A stretch of 64,000 bases of DNA from Numida meleagris. Taxonomy: Eukaryota > Chordata > Aves > Galliformes > Numididae. The notes beneath the pieces were generated by a model. That model saw only the letters and a program-made list of their open reading frames with translations, did no database searches and had not been told where the DNA came from. Location: assembly GCF_002078875.1 (NCBI RefSeq), contig NC_034438.1:15857964-15921963 (forward strand). Direction: 5' to 3'. This document shows positions 18,896-32,600 of the stretch, piece by piece; the stretch's first letter is position 1, and the number at the start of each line of letters is the position of its first letter. A program made the translations under genes and the position numbers.

Positions 18896-21800
18896 CTAAC
18901 TCTCCAAGGATGAATTGCAAGCCTTGCCATCTCAGGCTATCTCACAAAACTTCCATCTTTCTGTCCAAAATTTTGTTTGGCTCCTTAAGTTCTTTTTATT
19001 CACACCAAAAAATACTGTTTTATCATTTTGCCAAATTGGATATCTAAACAGGGGATGTACAGAGTGTTGTGGATGCTCCTGTGTGACATGACCTGGAGCA
19101 TGGATAATTCAATAATAAGTGCTAAACTTCTGGACTGTCTTCCTCCCTCCTTGTTCTTTTTGTCTCTGTCATGAATATCTGAACTCTGAAAAAAACACTT
19201 AATTCAACTGCTTTTGTCCTTCTCCCTATTCTCTTCCTGTTTTTTTGCTTACGTAGCTTTGTGGGTGCATTTCATCTCCATGCTTCTGCTTTAGAGTCAG
19301 CAGAGAAGGCAAGAAAACAGTATCCATCTGGTAGTATTGGAGATCCATGGCTGTGCAATGCTCTTCTTATTCACATTACAACTAAACTGTCACTTTACAT
19401 ATTACAACAAAACTATCTTTGCACCAGTTTTACACTTTTGATTATTTACACTGGACCTAGTATTGAAACAGATAAAACAGTCTCATCTGTTCATCAGTTG
19501 ACACTGTTAGAAACTAGGCATTTACCTATTTATCTGATTCTGTCTATGAAGTTTTTCTGAAGGAAATATCAAATGTTTTGATAGAAATCATTAATTATAA
19601 GCAGTTTCCAGTGCTTAAACAGAGCATTTCAGTCAGCTCAATGATGAGTTTTTGTTACAGTGAAGTCTGTTACTTGTCTTTCCTTGGGAGTGACAGATTT
19701 ACTTAGTTGATGCATTATTTTAGTATCTATATTTTGGCTTTCTTCCATCAACATTTTCCCTGGGGAGAGATCTCTTCCTGTGGTGTTTTTCACTGCTGTT
19801 TGATGTTGGTTTCCTTTTTTCATTTTGTTTGGTTTAGTTGGTTTGGTTTGGCTTTGTGTAATATTTTGCTTATTTCTTTATAATTCTTTGTTTTTCAGCA
19901 ACTGCTACTATATATTTTTCAACCAGAAGTGATGAAGAATGAAAACAAAATTAAATATGAAATGCTCCTTGGCTTATACATGTCGCTGTAGAGTTTCCTA
20001 TATTATTTCTGAAGCATACTCTTCCTCATAGTTCTATCATAAGTTTCTTAATCTAATGCTAATATATTCCAACACTGAAGATGGGAAAGAGGACCACCAC
20101 TTCATCTCCCTCATTTCTAATTTGATTAGAAATGCTACTCTGTCATTTCTCCTATGCAACTTCATGGCAAATGCAAAACTTCCATTCCCATGTGCTTCAC
20201 CATTCAAAATCTGGCCAACTATATCTGGTTTGGTTTGCTGGACTGAGAAGGAAGGTGTGAAACCAAGCAAGAAAACAAAATGAATAACTTCTCAGCCATT
20301 TGTTAGATGACTGACACTCTTCCAAAGGTGGCACTCTTTTTGGAGAGTAGGTGGGACAGAAAGAGTGGTTACAAGTGTTGCCTACAGGGTCAAGATAGTT
20401 GTTTCATAACTGTGCCAGCAGAATAAGTTTGTCCCAGGTGAACCTGTCATTTCCCTCAGGTGCCTCTGGTGCCAGATTCACTAGACGTCCACTTTGTGAA
20501 ACCACAGCCTCAGTAAATTGCTTAGCATCTCACTATTGCAGGTACCCCATGGGAAATGTAAGGAAAACAGTGTTTACTCTGCCAATTCCTGTACTGCTGT
20601 TGAGAAAGTTTCTACAGATAAGGTATTAAGAAAAACAGTTGTATTGTTCTGAACGTTATATGGGATGTATGTCCCAGTTTGGACAAGGATGTAATCCATG
20701 GTCACTGTACACCATGCAGAAGAATTAGCAAAGCATGAAGGAAAGAGCACAGTGCTGCGACTTGGAGGACAGTAGAGCTGGGTGGCCATGGGCAGTCTAA
20801 ATGGAGACAGAAATCTGCTTGGGAGGCTGAATTATTGCTAATGTTCTGGACAGTTCTAACTTATTCTCTCATGAAAGTCCTGAGGGCATCACTGAACCTT
20901 CCGTAACCCAACCAGCCCCCCAAGGCTCCCATCCACTCCCCATCCCACAACAGACCCAGCCATGGCCTTTATTCTGGTCTAGGGCCATGTTGTAGGAACT
21001 CAGTGGGGCTCAAGGGGCCAGAACACCTGAAACACTGTGATTTAGCACTTGGACTAAGTAGCATTTCCTTAGATATGCCTCACACATAACCATATAAAAC
21101 GATTTGTAACTGATTTACTCCAAGTCCAATAGCGCAGAATATCCAGTCAATTAATTCTTTAGACATCACTGTAATTCACACTTAGGTAGGAAAAGATGGG
21201 GCAGGTGTCAAATAATTTCTGAGAGAATTCAACAGCTGTGTTAATTAGTAGATCTCAGTTTATACTGCTGTCAATCTGCCAGCAGGAGTTGCCAGTGCTT
21301 TGGAATAAGCATAGAACAATGAACTTCAAGGGTCATAATATTTTTTTCTTCCCACTGTGGACAGATTATTTTCAATATTTCATATTTAAGACGATTGTTA
21401 GAATTAACATGAAGATGTCACTTCTACCAGAGGGAGGCTTAAATTTATCTACAATTTAAAATATTTGCAGACAGTCTGATGATTTCTTTTAAATTTCACT
21501 GTACACTTTGGGTGGAGAGAATCATAAGCTCTCAAAAATTGCCTGCCTTCCTCTTCTCTCTGTGTTTCTATGTAAGTAGGGACTTCAAACTTTCATTCTA
21601 TGTTTTCCTGAAACACACTGTATACTGAAATTTTCTGAAGTTTTCACTGTTTCAGAGGTATTCCTGCTTCCTCTATCTTACAGCTTTTGCATCTGCAGAG
21701 TGCTGGGCATATAAATATGACTCAGACTGCAGCTTTCCAGGTGAAAGATTTAAAAGTAGAGGGAAGATGAGCAGAAGACAGTAGGAGTGGACTTGCACAT

Positions 21801-24705
21801 AAAGGAGAATCATGAAAATATAGCATTTAAGTCTCCTGAAATATTTCATGTTAAAAAGAAAATTACTTTCAAATTGTCAGCCTTTGGAAGCAATCCCAGA
21901 AAAACATCTAGGGTTGAATATGAAAAGTAGATCATCCTAATCAAATTCTTACATCTCATCTCAGGATTTTTGAGAAACCCTTCATCCCTTTCTCTTGGTC
22001 TGGTTTTATCTTATGTACAAAGTCAGATATTTTTTATATTCAGCTTAAATGTGGCCCATGGTTATATCAATCTCCCCTGACAAACTAATTTTAAAAGATC
22101 TAAAGTGCTTAGTCAATATCTAATGGTGATCGTGGGGTTTCTTGTACCATCACTTCTAAATGTAAAATTTTGCGTAACGGGACCCTGAATATGAATTCTA
22201 GCCAAGGCTTTTTGCTCCCTAGCCGTTCAGGACTGAAAATACTCAAAACAGGACTGATAATGCTAATTTCTGTGGCCCATTTCATGGACTCTTTAAGAAA
22301 ATACCTCCTCTCTATGTGAACTATTTCATTTTACTCTTCCAGAGTATTCCATTCAAAATAAGCATTTGTTCAATTTTTGTAGAAAAGGGACTGTACAGTA
22401 ATAAACTTGTACTCTTTTGAATGTAACTAACAAAATCCTTTTCTTGCAAATATTTCAAGAACTTTCCCAAGCTGTGTTATACAGAAGAATAACAAATTAA
22501 ATGTTTGAAAGACAATTTCCCTTTTCAGTATCATTGATATTCATCTTCCTTTGGTATGACTTTCAACTTGTAACTACCAGGCAAGAGCGTGACTGCTGTG
22601 AGAATTATCAAGATTCATTTCTGGTGAGGGAAGTCTAACTAATTTAATTTTGTAATATATATCCTTGGCCCCAGGTCCTAGTCACTCGAGAGGTTCACCC
22701 TCTTTGTGTTTGCTTTTACATACTTTCTTAAAGTTTAAGCAATCCCATTGCAATGGGTCCACTTAAAGCTCAGTAAAATGAGAGATAAGAGGAAATTTCT
22801 ATAGGGCTGTATTTCCCAGGGACAAGACATGGGAGAGACTGGATGATGAGAGCCTAGACTCTTCATCCCTGTGCTCTGATTCTTTACTTAAAAATGGTAG
22901 TCAGCTGCTGACAATGGAACTTTCCTTGCAGAGCATGAGGTAAATGCCAAGTGTTTACTAAAGACACAATAAGAACAGCTATGAAAAAAAAATATATCTT
23001 CTTGAGTCCCCACTACAAAAAGAAAGAAGCTTACAAAATATTCAAGCCTTGATGTTGTTGTTTCTCATCTAATCACTGTTACAATCATTTCATATCTATG
23101 TTAATTTACTTTAAAAACAAATTAAAATCACAATTGCTTGGAAAATAACAGCTAAACTTTAATTGAATATAGAAAACAAAACATACCAGCATTTAACGTA
23201 TTAAGCCTTCAAACTACCTTTCTCTTTTCTACTGTATTCTACTCATTGTATTCTACTCATACTGATACAATTGTACCTGTACCAGTAGTATCTGAAATAC
23301 ATAATATTTTACACTGTGTACCAGAATGTCCTGCTTTCAATAAGTTCTGTTTTTCATCTACATTGTTTGATCACTGTTAGTCTCAAAACTACTCTGGGAA
23401 TCTAGAGTTTTCAAGAACACAGAAGTCAGATTCTCACAGCTATTTCTAAAAAGGACTTGAAATGTCATTGAAAGCATACAGTACATAACATCAAAGTTTT
23501 ACAGTGGTGTAGTAAAACAATATTTTTAAAAGAGAAAATACAAGATAAATATGAAGAAAGAATTTGCCAGTGAGATGTTTTATGATGAAAATAAATCTAA
23601 GGAAAGTAAGGAACAATCATGGATTATTACACCACAAATGAACAAAATTTTAATTAGATTTTTGCATGTTAGTATTAGAAGTGTCTTTAAAAGGTGCTTT
23701 CTATTTTCTGCCTGCTATATCTGCTAGTCAGAGAAAATATTTCTCAATTACTGTAATAGGGATTATGTAAGTTACTTAAAGTCAAAATTTTTACACACAT
23801 GTGACCCAGTTTTCCAACTTTACATTAAGCAATTGAAAATATACACAAACCTCAATGTAACCATATAAATAAAGTGTGTAATACTCATCTCTGCTGATAC
23901 AGAACTTTCTATAGATTACTTCAGTAAAAAGAAATTAGGAGGAACAATGTAATCACAGTAAACATCATAGTAATGAGAGGAGAAAGGCTCCACAACATTA
24001 AAAATACTGGCATTAGTAAGCTGTACTCAGTGGTATGTAGTACAAGCTAATTGAAACAGAACTACTGAATTTTTAACATCAACTAATGATTTTGTTATTA
24101 TTTTTATGTTTTACCTTCCTGTTCTATTCAGAAATAAAGCAACTGCAGGGAACAACTGAATAAATTGAATGTACTGTATCTGCTAGTACTTTGGTGAAGT
24201 GATTAACAACTTTTACAATTTCTTTTCTAATATAATAATCTTAAACAAAGTGGTTTGTGTTCTGTTTGGAGGGTTTTTGGTTGGTTGAGGAAAACTCATG
24301 TATAAAAAGGAAGTGCAGAGAAAGATATTCAACCACAAAAAATCTTCTCTATAAGTTTGTCCATTTTTGCTAGCCTTCCCTAAAGATAAGAAAAAGTCAG
24401 GAAAAATCAATGAAATATTGAAGGCATTATTAGATAAGAAAACATTTTAATTATATCTCATTTGAATACTGTTGCTGTGTGTTTCAGATGACTTCAGATT
24501 GAGGAGCATTTTTCTGTTCTGACAGAGTGAAACAATTACTAAATAGTTTTCCTTCTGTTAAAAGGAACTATTATATTTTCTGCATATGAAGAATAAGAAC
24601 TGTGGTTTGAAATGAAATGTTATTCTATCACTTATACTACATTACGACTCAAGAGATGTGTGTTACTTGGATGTGACACTTGCCGGGTAGTCACAGAAGA
24701 CTCAC

Positions 24706-24850
24706 CTCGGTGTAAAACTGTCACAGAGGTTTCCGTATGGATCCCAGGAGAAGCAGGGCACTGCTAAAGTGTCGCTGGAACATGACAAAGTTCCCAGCTG
24801 CTGTGGCAGTCCCCCGGGGACATCCTCCTCCTCAAACTCACACTGAGGGT
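24706..24850 (-). other. Candidate internal coding exon, minus strand
   Basis: This is a GC-rich island with several CpGs in AT-rich DNA. On the minus strand the open frame begins right after a TAAG or CTCAG acceptor (24851 or 24843) and ends with GAG|GTGAGT, a perfect consensus donor (24706/24705). It encodes about 45 residues with C-E-F-E-E-E-D-V-P-G-G at the start and P-C-F-S-W-D-P-Y-G-N-L-C-D near the end. A stop codon lies just upstream and another just after the donor, so the open part coincides with the proposed exon. The acceptor's pyrimidine tract is weak. I do not recognise the protein. Confidence 0.35.
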
Positions 24851-25471
24851 CTTAGTGGCATACAGACAGCTTAAGATCACGGGGTCACAAAGAAGGCTTC
24901 AAATCAGTTTTAGAGGTACTGTAATTATACACAACAAAAGCTATGTGCCTGGTAGCTTAACTGCAGGAATCTGTGGGCAAAGAATAAGGATCACAACTTT
25001 GTCAGCTGTGAAAGAAATTATCACTAGGGTGATACATATTTGTGTAAGCAGGAAGAATTAGGCAGTGGCAATCCTTAGATTTGTCTGACATAAAACTTTT
25101 TAGAATTCAAAGAATTCTTACATTCACAAGGGCTGAGGCCTTGAGAAGATCACTAGTATGGAGGTGAAGGCAGTTTGGGATCAATTGCTCAGAATATATC
25201 CAAACAATCCAAGTCCTTGCTGTTGTGGCAGTCCATGTTTAGCTCTAATTTATCCCCATGCATCTCTAATGCTTCCAGATGCTGTCAGATGATCAGCCTC
25301 AAAGAAAACAATTTCAGGCTTCTCTCAGACTAGCACTGCAAAGTTGGTCTAGACAAGAAGCCTGAGGCAGGGCTTCCTGAAAACAGTGTGACATGCTACA
25401 GCTCAGAGTAGATGTCCTAAAGGAGAGGTGCTTCATGCAAACAGAAAAGATCCTGGGGTACCACGCTCATA

Positions 25472-25835
25472 AAGAAAAAACATCCTGCTGGATCAGAACA
25501 GTGGTCCCTTTTCTAACCCAATATTCAGTCTGACAATGGCAGTGGTGGTCACTTCAATCATGCATGTGAGTCCCACCATTCCATTCCTCAAATAATTCCC
25601 AGTGTCCTGAAATTATAGAAATTATAAGCCCTGCTTAGCTTTTTTGTTTTCTTTCTGAGGATCTATTCTTGCTAATTTGTCTAAACTCTTTCTAAATTTC
25701 CTATTAACATTCATCTACTCAACCTCTGTGACAGTAAGCTGAAGAAATTTTGTATAAAGAAGTGTTTAGTCTGCCTTAAATTGATCTCCTACAAGTTTCA
25801 TAAATTTTGTATTTGTGAAAGAAATATGATCAGAG
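25472..25835 (-). mobile_element. Ancient amniote CR1, 3' region
   Basis: The plus strand begins CTGCTGGATCAGAACAGTGG, then GCTAATTTGTCTAAACTC, GTAAAGAAGTGTTTAGTCTGC-like sequence (TATAAAGAAGTGTTTAGTC) and TCATAAATTTTGTATTTGTG. This order matches the 3' UTR and ORF2 end of old CR1 elements shared with turtles and crocodilians. It lacks the bird-type GATTCTATGA tail and is highly diverged, as expected for great age. Confidence 0.65.
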
Positions 25836-27084
25836 GATAACTGTTAGATGCACATCACTGATAAATGAAAAACTTTACAAGAGGAGAGGGCAGGAGGAAA
25901 TCTTCAATGTGAAAAAAAAAATGGTTCATAGTTCTAATGAAATATGCTTACCAAAGAAAAGATTAAGATATTTAAAATATAAGAAATATCTGTTTTTGTT
26001 GTCTTCACCCTTTTTTCCCTAAAAACAATCATATAAAATGAAATTATTTTAAATGTTTGATAATTTTGCTTTGAATAAATGAATTAAAGTTTGGATGCTT
26101 TTTAATATTTTTAAGCATTACAATAAATAAAAGGAAATAAAAGGAAGAATAATAAAAAATATGATTTTTTTATTTGCATATTGGATTACATATATGCAAG
26201 GATTGACTTTGTGACATAGGATGAACACAACAAAATTTCAAAGGATCCAAATAGAAAAATTCTCACAAGTTTTATTCTACTTTTACATATAAGTTTAACA
26301 GATGTATAGATAAGTATAGGCATGACATGTTTTTAACTCTATGCAGAAATATGTAAATCTAAAAGTCTTTTAATACTTTTTTGCCCATCAGCTGAGTAAA
26401 AGGTAGAGATGAAGGAGAAAAAGAGGGAATCTGACAAAGACTTATATCATATGCTTGTGCTTATGAAGAAGCTGTATTTTCTATTAGTATCCTGCTTTTT
26501 CTTTCTGTGTGCAGGATCAAACCCTAGGCTATAAATACTCTTTTTATCATCAGGAGCCAGTCCTCAACTGTGTTTGGAAACTTGAATTCAGAAGCAGGAA
26601 GGCAGACTGAGAGAGTCAAATTTATACCTGATGTAATTCTTTGGCAGTAAACCAAGGATAAATTTGGCCCATGTGTACAAACAGAAGTAACTAAAAATGT
26701 ACAAGTGTTACAGATCTAGATAAAGCAGCAAGTCAAGGGAGAACAGAGGGCATCATCTTGAGAGGTAATCAATATGTGTGGGAGGCTGGAAAAGATAAGC
26801 AGCAGCAATGTCAACAGAAAGTCAGTATGAGTGGGGGGGTACAGGAATAAAGCTGTCACAAAGTGGTAAAATAAAAAGTTTCTGATTCTCCCTACATTCA
26901 TCAGTACATTTTGCTTTTTATTACTTATATAATTGTTTAGGGTTAAACCATGCTCTTGGCTACATTAGTATGCAACAGAGGACGATCAAGAAAATTTTGT
27001 TCAACTTTCCATCTGGAATGAAGCCTTGATAGCTTGTTTGGATGAAAGAAGCATAGTAAGGGCAAGGCAACTGGAAGGATCTTA
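25836..27084. other. Unique AT-rich DNA
   Basis: No repeat family or gene is recognised. The stretch 26943-27084, directly before the next CR1, may be a decayed 5' extension of that element but shows no clear CR1 block. Confidence 0.45.
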
Positions 27085-27398
27085 TGCTGACCTGTAAAGG
27101 AATTACCAAGGATCCATGGATCAAACTGAGTGAAAAGTACCAGCACTGGAAGAAAGGAAATGCAGCCAGGGAAGAATATGATGATACCATCCAGACATGC
27201 AGAGATGGAATCCGGAAAACCAAGTCACAGATGGAAATGAACTTGGCAAGGGATGTGAAAAATAAGAAGAGATTGTACAGGTACACTGGTCAGAGGAGAC
27301 AGGCAAAGAAGAGTGTGCCTGCTCTGATAAATGAGAAGAAAGAACTGTCAACAACAGACATAGAGAAGGATAAGGGACTCAACAAGTTCTTTTCCTGA
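27084..27398 (+). pseudogene. CR1 ORF2 pre-RT segment
   Basis: A 104-codon frame contains E-E-Y-D-D-T-I-Q-T-C-R-D-G-I-R-K-T-K, then N-L-A-R-D-V-K-N-K-K-R-L-Y-R-Y, P-A-L-I-N-E-K and E-K-D-K-G-L-N-K-F-F-S. This is the linker between endonuclease and reverse transcriptase in CR1 ORF2; the copy in the nested element at 55200-55480 has the same blocks (N-L-A-T-K-V-K-N, Y-K-Y-I-N). A premature TGA follows F-F-S where relatives continue. Confidence 0.85.
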
Positions 27399-29012
27399 GT
27401 CTCCACTGGCTGTCAAGCTTCCCAGGTCTATCACGTCCCTGAACCTCTAGGAAGGAGTTGGGGAAGACCACTCCCACTATAAGAGAACAGCAAGTCCAAG
27501 ACCTCCTGATGAAACTGAATGTGTATAAGTCTATAGGGAAGGACAGCATCCCAGTATCTGAAGGAACAGGCTGACACAATTGACAAACCACTCTCCAGCA
27601 TATTTGAAAAGTCATGACTGTCAGGCAAAGTCCTTGGTGACTGGAAAAAGGTAATATTACTCCCATTTTCAAGAAAGGGAGAAAGAGACCCAGAGAACTA
27701 CAGGCTGGTGAGCCTCAGCTCTGTGCCTGGGATCACGGAGCAGATACTCCTGAAAGATATGTTAAGGCACATGCAAGATGAGCAGGTGATTTGAGACAGC
27801 CTGCATATCTTTACCAAGGGCAGATTTTTTGTGATGCAATCAATATGATGTCTTTCTGTGGAGTGATGGCATCAGTAGACCAGGAAGAGCAATTGATGTA
27901 ATTTACCTGGACTTCTGCAAGACCTTTGGCATGGACCAACAGCTCATCCTTATCTCTAAATTGGAGAAATGTGGATTTGAAAGTTGAACTATGTGGTGGA
28001 TAAAGAATTGATTGGATGATCACAGACAGAGGGTTGTGGTAAACAGCCTTTTGTCTAAGTGGAGGCCGGAAATGAATGCTGTTCCTAGAAGTCTGTGGTG
28101 GAACCAATGCTCTTCAACATCTTAGTCAACAACATAGACAGTGAGACTGAGTGCACCAACAGCAAGTTTGATGACAACATCAAGATGAGTGGTGCAGCTG
28201 ACACAACAGAAGGAAGAGACTGCCATCCAAAGGGAACTGGACAGGCTTGAAAAGCAGCCCCATCTGAACCTAATGAGGTTCAACTAGGCCAAATGCAAGA
28301 TGATACATTTTCCTTGAGGCAGTCCCAGACATGAGTACGGACTGGGAGAAGAACTCATTCAGAGCAGTCCTGCTAAGAAGGACTTGGGGATTCTGGTGGA
28401 TAAAAAGCTGGACATGAGCCAGCAGTGTGCACTTGCAGCCCCGAAGGCCAACCGTATCCTGGGCTGCATCAAAATAGGGGTGGCCAGCAGAGCAGCTAGA
28501 TGATTGTCTCCATCTATTCTGCCCTTGTGCAGCTCTGGGGCCTGAGGCCCCAGCGCAAGAAAGATGTGGAGATGTAGGAGAGGGTCCAGAGGAGGGGCAT
28601 GAGGATGATCAGAGGGCTGCAGCCTCTCCTTTAAGGACAGGCTGAGGGAACTGGGCTTGTTTAGCTTGCAGAATAGAAGGTTTGGGGCAGACCTGTACAT
28701 GTCCTTCCAATACTTGAGGAAAGCTTAGGAGGAGAGGCAAGGGACTGACTTTTTACAGTCTGACAGTGGTAGGACATGGGGAAGAGTTTTAAACTGAAAG
28801 AGGGGAGACTTAGATTAGTTGTTAGGTGGAAATTCTTTATTCAGGATTTGCTGAAGCACTGGAACAGGTTATCCCCATCCCTGGAGGTGTTCAAGGCCAG
28901 TCTGGGCAGAGCCCTGGCAGCCTGATCTGGTGGGTGGCAGCCCTGCCACTGCAGAGGGGCTGGAACTAGATGTCTTTAAGGCCACTCCCATCCTTAGCCA
29001 TTCTATGATTCT
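27085..29012 (+). mobile_element. Long decayed CR1, plus strand
   Basis: About 1.9 kb of CR1 covers the segment between endonuclease and RT, the RT, the C-terminal domain and the 3' UTR, ending GCCATTCTATGATTCTGTTA. Recognisable pieces include TGACTGGAAAAAGGTAATA, TTTCAAGAAAGGGAGAAAG, ATTTACCTGGACTTCTGCAAG (motif A) and GTGCACTTGCAGCC. Motif C is degraded (TTTGATGACAACATCAAG). Many frameshifts are present. Confidence 0.93.
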
Positions 29013-29469
29013 GTTATTCCCTCTCTGACCAGTTTGTTTTCTCATGTAATAAGTATAGTGGTGTAGAGCTTATTTGCACTGTTTTTAAAAGTATGCCTGT
29101 ACAAACCTCATATTGCATAAACTCAAAAAGATATGACTGCATTTGAGCTAGTTTTTGACAAGCTTCAATAGTAGTAGATCTTACTGCTATGATAGCATTA
29201 CCACAACCTTCTTTTTAGGAGCTTTGTCTATGCTGTAGGATGGATTTATGCTCTCAAGTGAAGTTCAAATCCTTGGTCATTTGATTTCCCCAGACAGAGG
29301 ACCAATTGAAATGCATTACAGTCTCTATTTCCCTGTTTACTCATATATTTTTCCAGTGAAAGCAGGTTGTAGTGCACATATTCCATTGCTTCCATTCCAA
29401 GTTGGAGTTTTAATTTGGCCAGTATTTGTGGCCATTTTTGGCCATATATTTGTGATGAGACATGGGAAA

Positions 29470-29690
29470 CTTATAATATATTGTATATTGTATATTTCAC
29501 ATATATATATGAGATTGATATATGAGATATGAGGTACAATATATGATATAGTATATGTTATATATTATAAGTTATATAGTACGTGCTATATGTTATATAT
29601 TATGTTACATATTAGTTATCAAATATTATATATTTATTATTATCATATATTACTTGCATATTACATATTATATTAGAGAAAGGGACTGGA
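29470..29690. repeat. TA-rich low-complexity tract
   Basis: Roughly 220 bases made almost only of TATAT, ATATTATA and TTATATAT units. It could form cruciforms but has no clean period. Confidence 0.8.
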
Positions 29691-32600
29691 ATATAGAAAG
29701 GTGTAAAATTACTATTTGCTATAAATGCTCTCGTGTGCCCAGCAATATCATTATTAGAATGTCAATCAGTTCTAAGAACTTCAGTAATTGATAGATTTTA
29801 GATTACCTCTGTCTATAAAGGTGTACATCTTTCACATGGTCATAACAGAAAATAGTAGTTTATGAAACAAACCTAAAACTGCTGACATCATCAAGTGAAA
29901 ATATTATCTTTGGAGAGAACTTGAGGATAAATTGTGAGATTTTTGGAAGTGATAGGAAAGATTTTCTCACAAGAGTGTAAGTACAGGCTAAATTTTGTCC
30001 ATCAGTAGTCCTCTTTATATATAAAAAGGGGATGGGGAACACGGAACATCCTGATTAATTGTCATATGTACACTTCTAAATACTGCCAAGCACTTCAGGT
30101 ACAGGATCAAATTATTTGATCACCTACCTTATTAATCACAGGGAAGGATAAATGGATCTTGATTAGTCAGTCCTTTGGGTAGTCATCAAGATTGGTCCAG
30201 ACTAGCTGCAGAATTAGACACTGAAGGTTCATTTCAGGCTGTCATTAGATGCAGTAGTTTGTAGTGACCCATAGTGTGCTTTAAATTACTTTTTATTGTC
30301 CTAAATTTTGACATTAAGCAAGGTTCTTGACTCTAACACACCATTCTAAATAATCTAAAATTTTGGTCTCTGTAAAATAAACTGTTTTACAATATGCCAA
30401 ACTGTGCTTGCAATTATTATTTTATTTATTTTGTCAACAACATTAACGCTTAATGCTACCTGTGTATACATTCAGATCATGCAGGCGCTTCTGAGCATGT
30501 TTATTAATACTTCTTTATCTACACCTGAAGACCACAATAGTGCCCGTTCTTTTTGTTTATCTACTAATTCAGAATAACACAAGCCGTTCCCATGACTCTA
30601 TCTGCCATAGCTCACTGATTTTCCTTTAAACAAAACTAGTCTGAGATAGTGACAATAAAATAAAAATGATACCATAAAGATTGGAAATAGCTTAGAGTTT
30701 TTTTCTTGTTTTCAGTGAACTTGTAGACCTGACTCAGTGGAATTCAGACAGGATGGGATTTGAACTGTGCAAGGAGTCAAAGGATTATTTCTAGAAGACC
30801 TACTGGACATGTATTAGGAAAAAAAAAATCATGTTTGCATTCACAGCATTTATAAAGGATTCTGCTTTGCCACTAGAAATTTGAGGAGGTACACAAATCT
30901 CAGAACAGTAGGAAAACTTTAACAGGTAGGATTTTCAAATATTCAGTAAATTCTCTGTTGACTTCCTCCTGGAGACAAACCACCTGTGACTTTTGTCATT
31001 AACTTCCTGGAGTGCTTTCAGAATTATATTCTAATATATATACATTGTGATCATCTTTATGGCAATGTTTAATTTTTCCCCTAACATGTAAGAACTGAGA
31101 AGTTCTTACAGAATTTTGTGGATTTGCTCCAGAGAAACAACTGTGTTAAAAGAATGACTCAACAAGATGTATTTGTTACCCCAGCAATGAGTATTTCACC
31201 ATGTGACTGGAACAGTAGACAGGCTATGGCTATATTCACTACGGGGCATGGTAAACTAGAGAATTTTATTTAGCACTGTATAAGAACTTAAGACTCACTT
31301 AAAATTCAAAATGTGTAATAATATAGCAACATGTATCAATCAGGAAAAAGAAAAGCAGGGTAAGCAAAGCTTTCTATCTGTTTGTTATATTTCATTAGCA
31401 TAATTCTTGGAAGACTCAGATGAAATTCAGATTGTTTACTTTATGGAGCTATTGGCATGAAATCATTTGGAAAAAAAGGTATTATTATACAGAAAAATTC
31501 GTTCTATGTAGCTATTGAATTTATATTTATAGAGTTATCTGAATTCAGGAATACAGACTTTTTTTAGTTTTTGTTGTGATTTTTGTTATTTATTTTAACA
31601 GAAAAAAAAGCATATTTACCAACAGGAATTATAATTTGTTCCATTTTGAAGTAAGAATATGATATCTAGCATCCAATTTATAGCTTTTCCTTTTTTTATT
31701 TTACATTTGGTTCATTTTAAATCTACTTTGAAATGTTGAATATTGGAAAGATAGCACAGATGCTGATTCTGTTTGCAATGGCCTAGAAAAGAAAAGTGCA
31801 AGCTTTAATCTGATGTTGAGGCTGCATTAAAAAAAATTGGATTGAAAAGGATTAGATTAGATTAGACCTTCTGGATTTAAAAATGTTAAAACTCCATTTA
31901 TGCTTTAACATAATCTCCTTCCACTCTCTGGAGCCATCAAGCTGAGCACTGTCCCTTGCAAGTATTTATTATTATTATTATTAAATTTGCTTCTTTTTCC
32001 TTTTAACATCCCACTTTCATATTTGTAATAGCAAGAAATCCTCTGAGACAGATCTAAAAGTTCTCCCTGACCTGGTGAGTGGAAGGGCAGGCACTTAAAC
32101 CTCTGGCTTTTACAATGATTTTATGTATTTGTGCACAGTCACAAATGTAAATATAAATAGCTAGTTTTTAAAAACCAAATAAGAGTGAGTGCTTTTATGG
32201 ACCTTAGAGGCTTGTGAGAGAGTTGTGATGCTTTACAGTATAATGATTTATTTACAATGCATTATTATGAAGAAATGCTCTGTTTAAAAAGCAATCATGC
32301 TCTTTGCTAAACCTGAAGTACCTATTACCTACAGCATCTGTAAATAAAAAAGGTATTATAATATTTGCAAATTGCTGCCTGATACTTCCGAATGCAGATT
32401 GGATTTTATTTCTCATAAAAATAAAACCAAAATAATATCTGGGCATTGCAGGATTTCATCTCCCAGAGGCAAAATGGAGAATAATAATATCCTTCTTGGG
32501 ATCAATACATTGTTCAATGTTGATGATGACTCAGTTGCTGAATTTCTGAGAATTACATACCTCACGTATTAGCTCTCCCCACATCACTCACTCTGTGCTG

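Larger units (their letters stand above)
16976..25471. other. Long unique AT-rich stretch
   Basis: About 8.5 kb has no recognisable CR1 or LTR. It contains an A-rich run at about 17382-17413, GGTTT-type repeats at about 19828-19850, and two minus-strand exon-like segments (18794-18895 and 24706-24850) listed separately. A moderately GC-rich patch lies at about 20880-21010 with no identified content. Confidence 0.45.
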
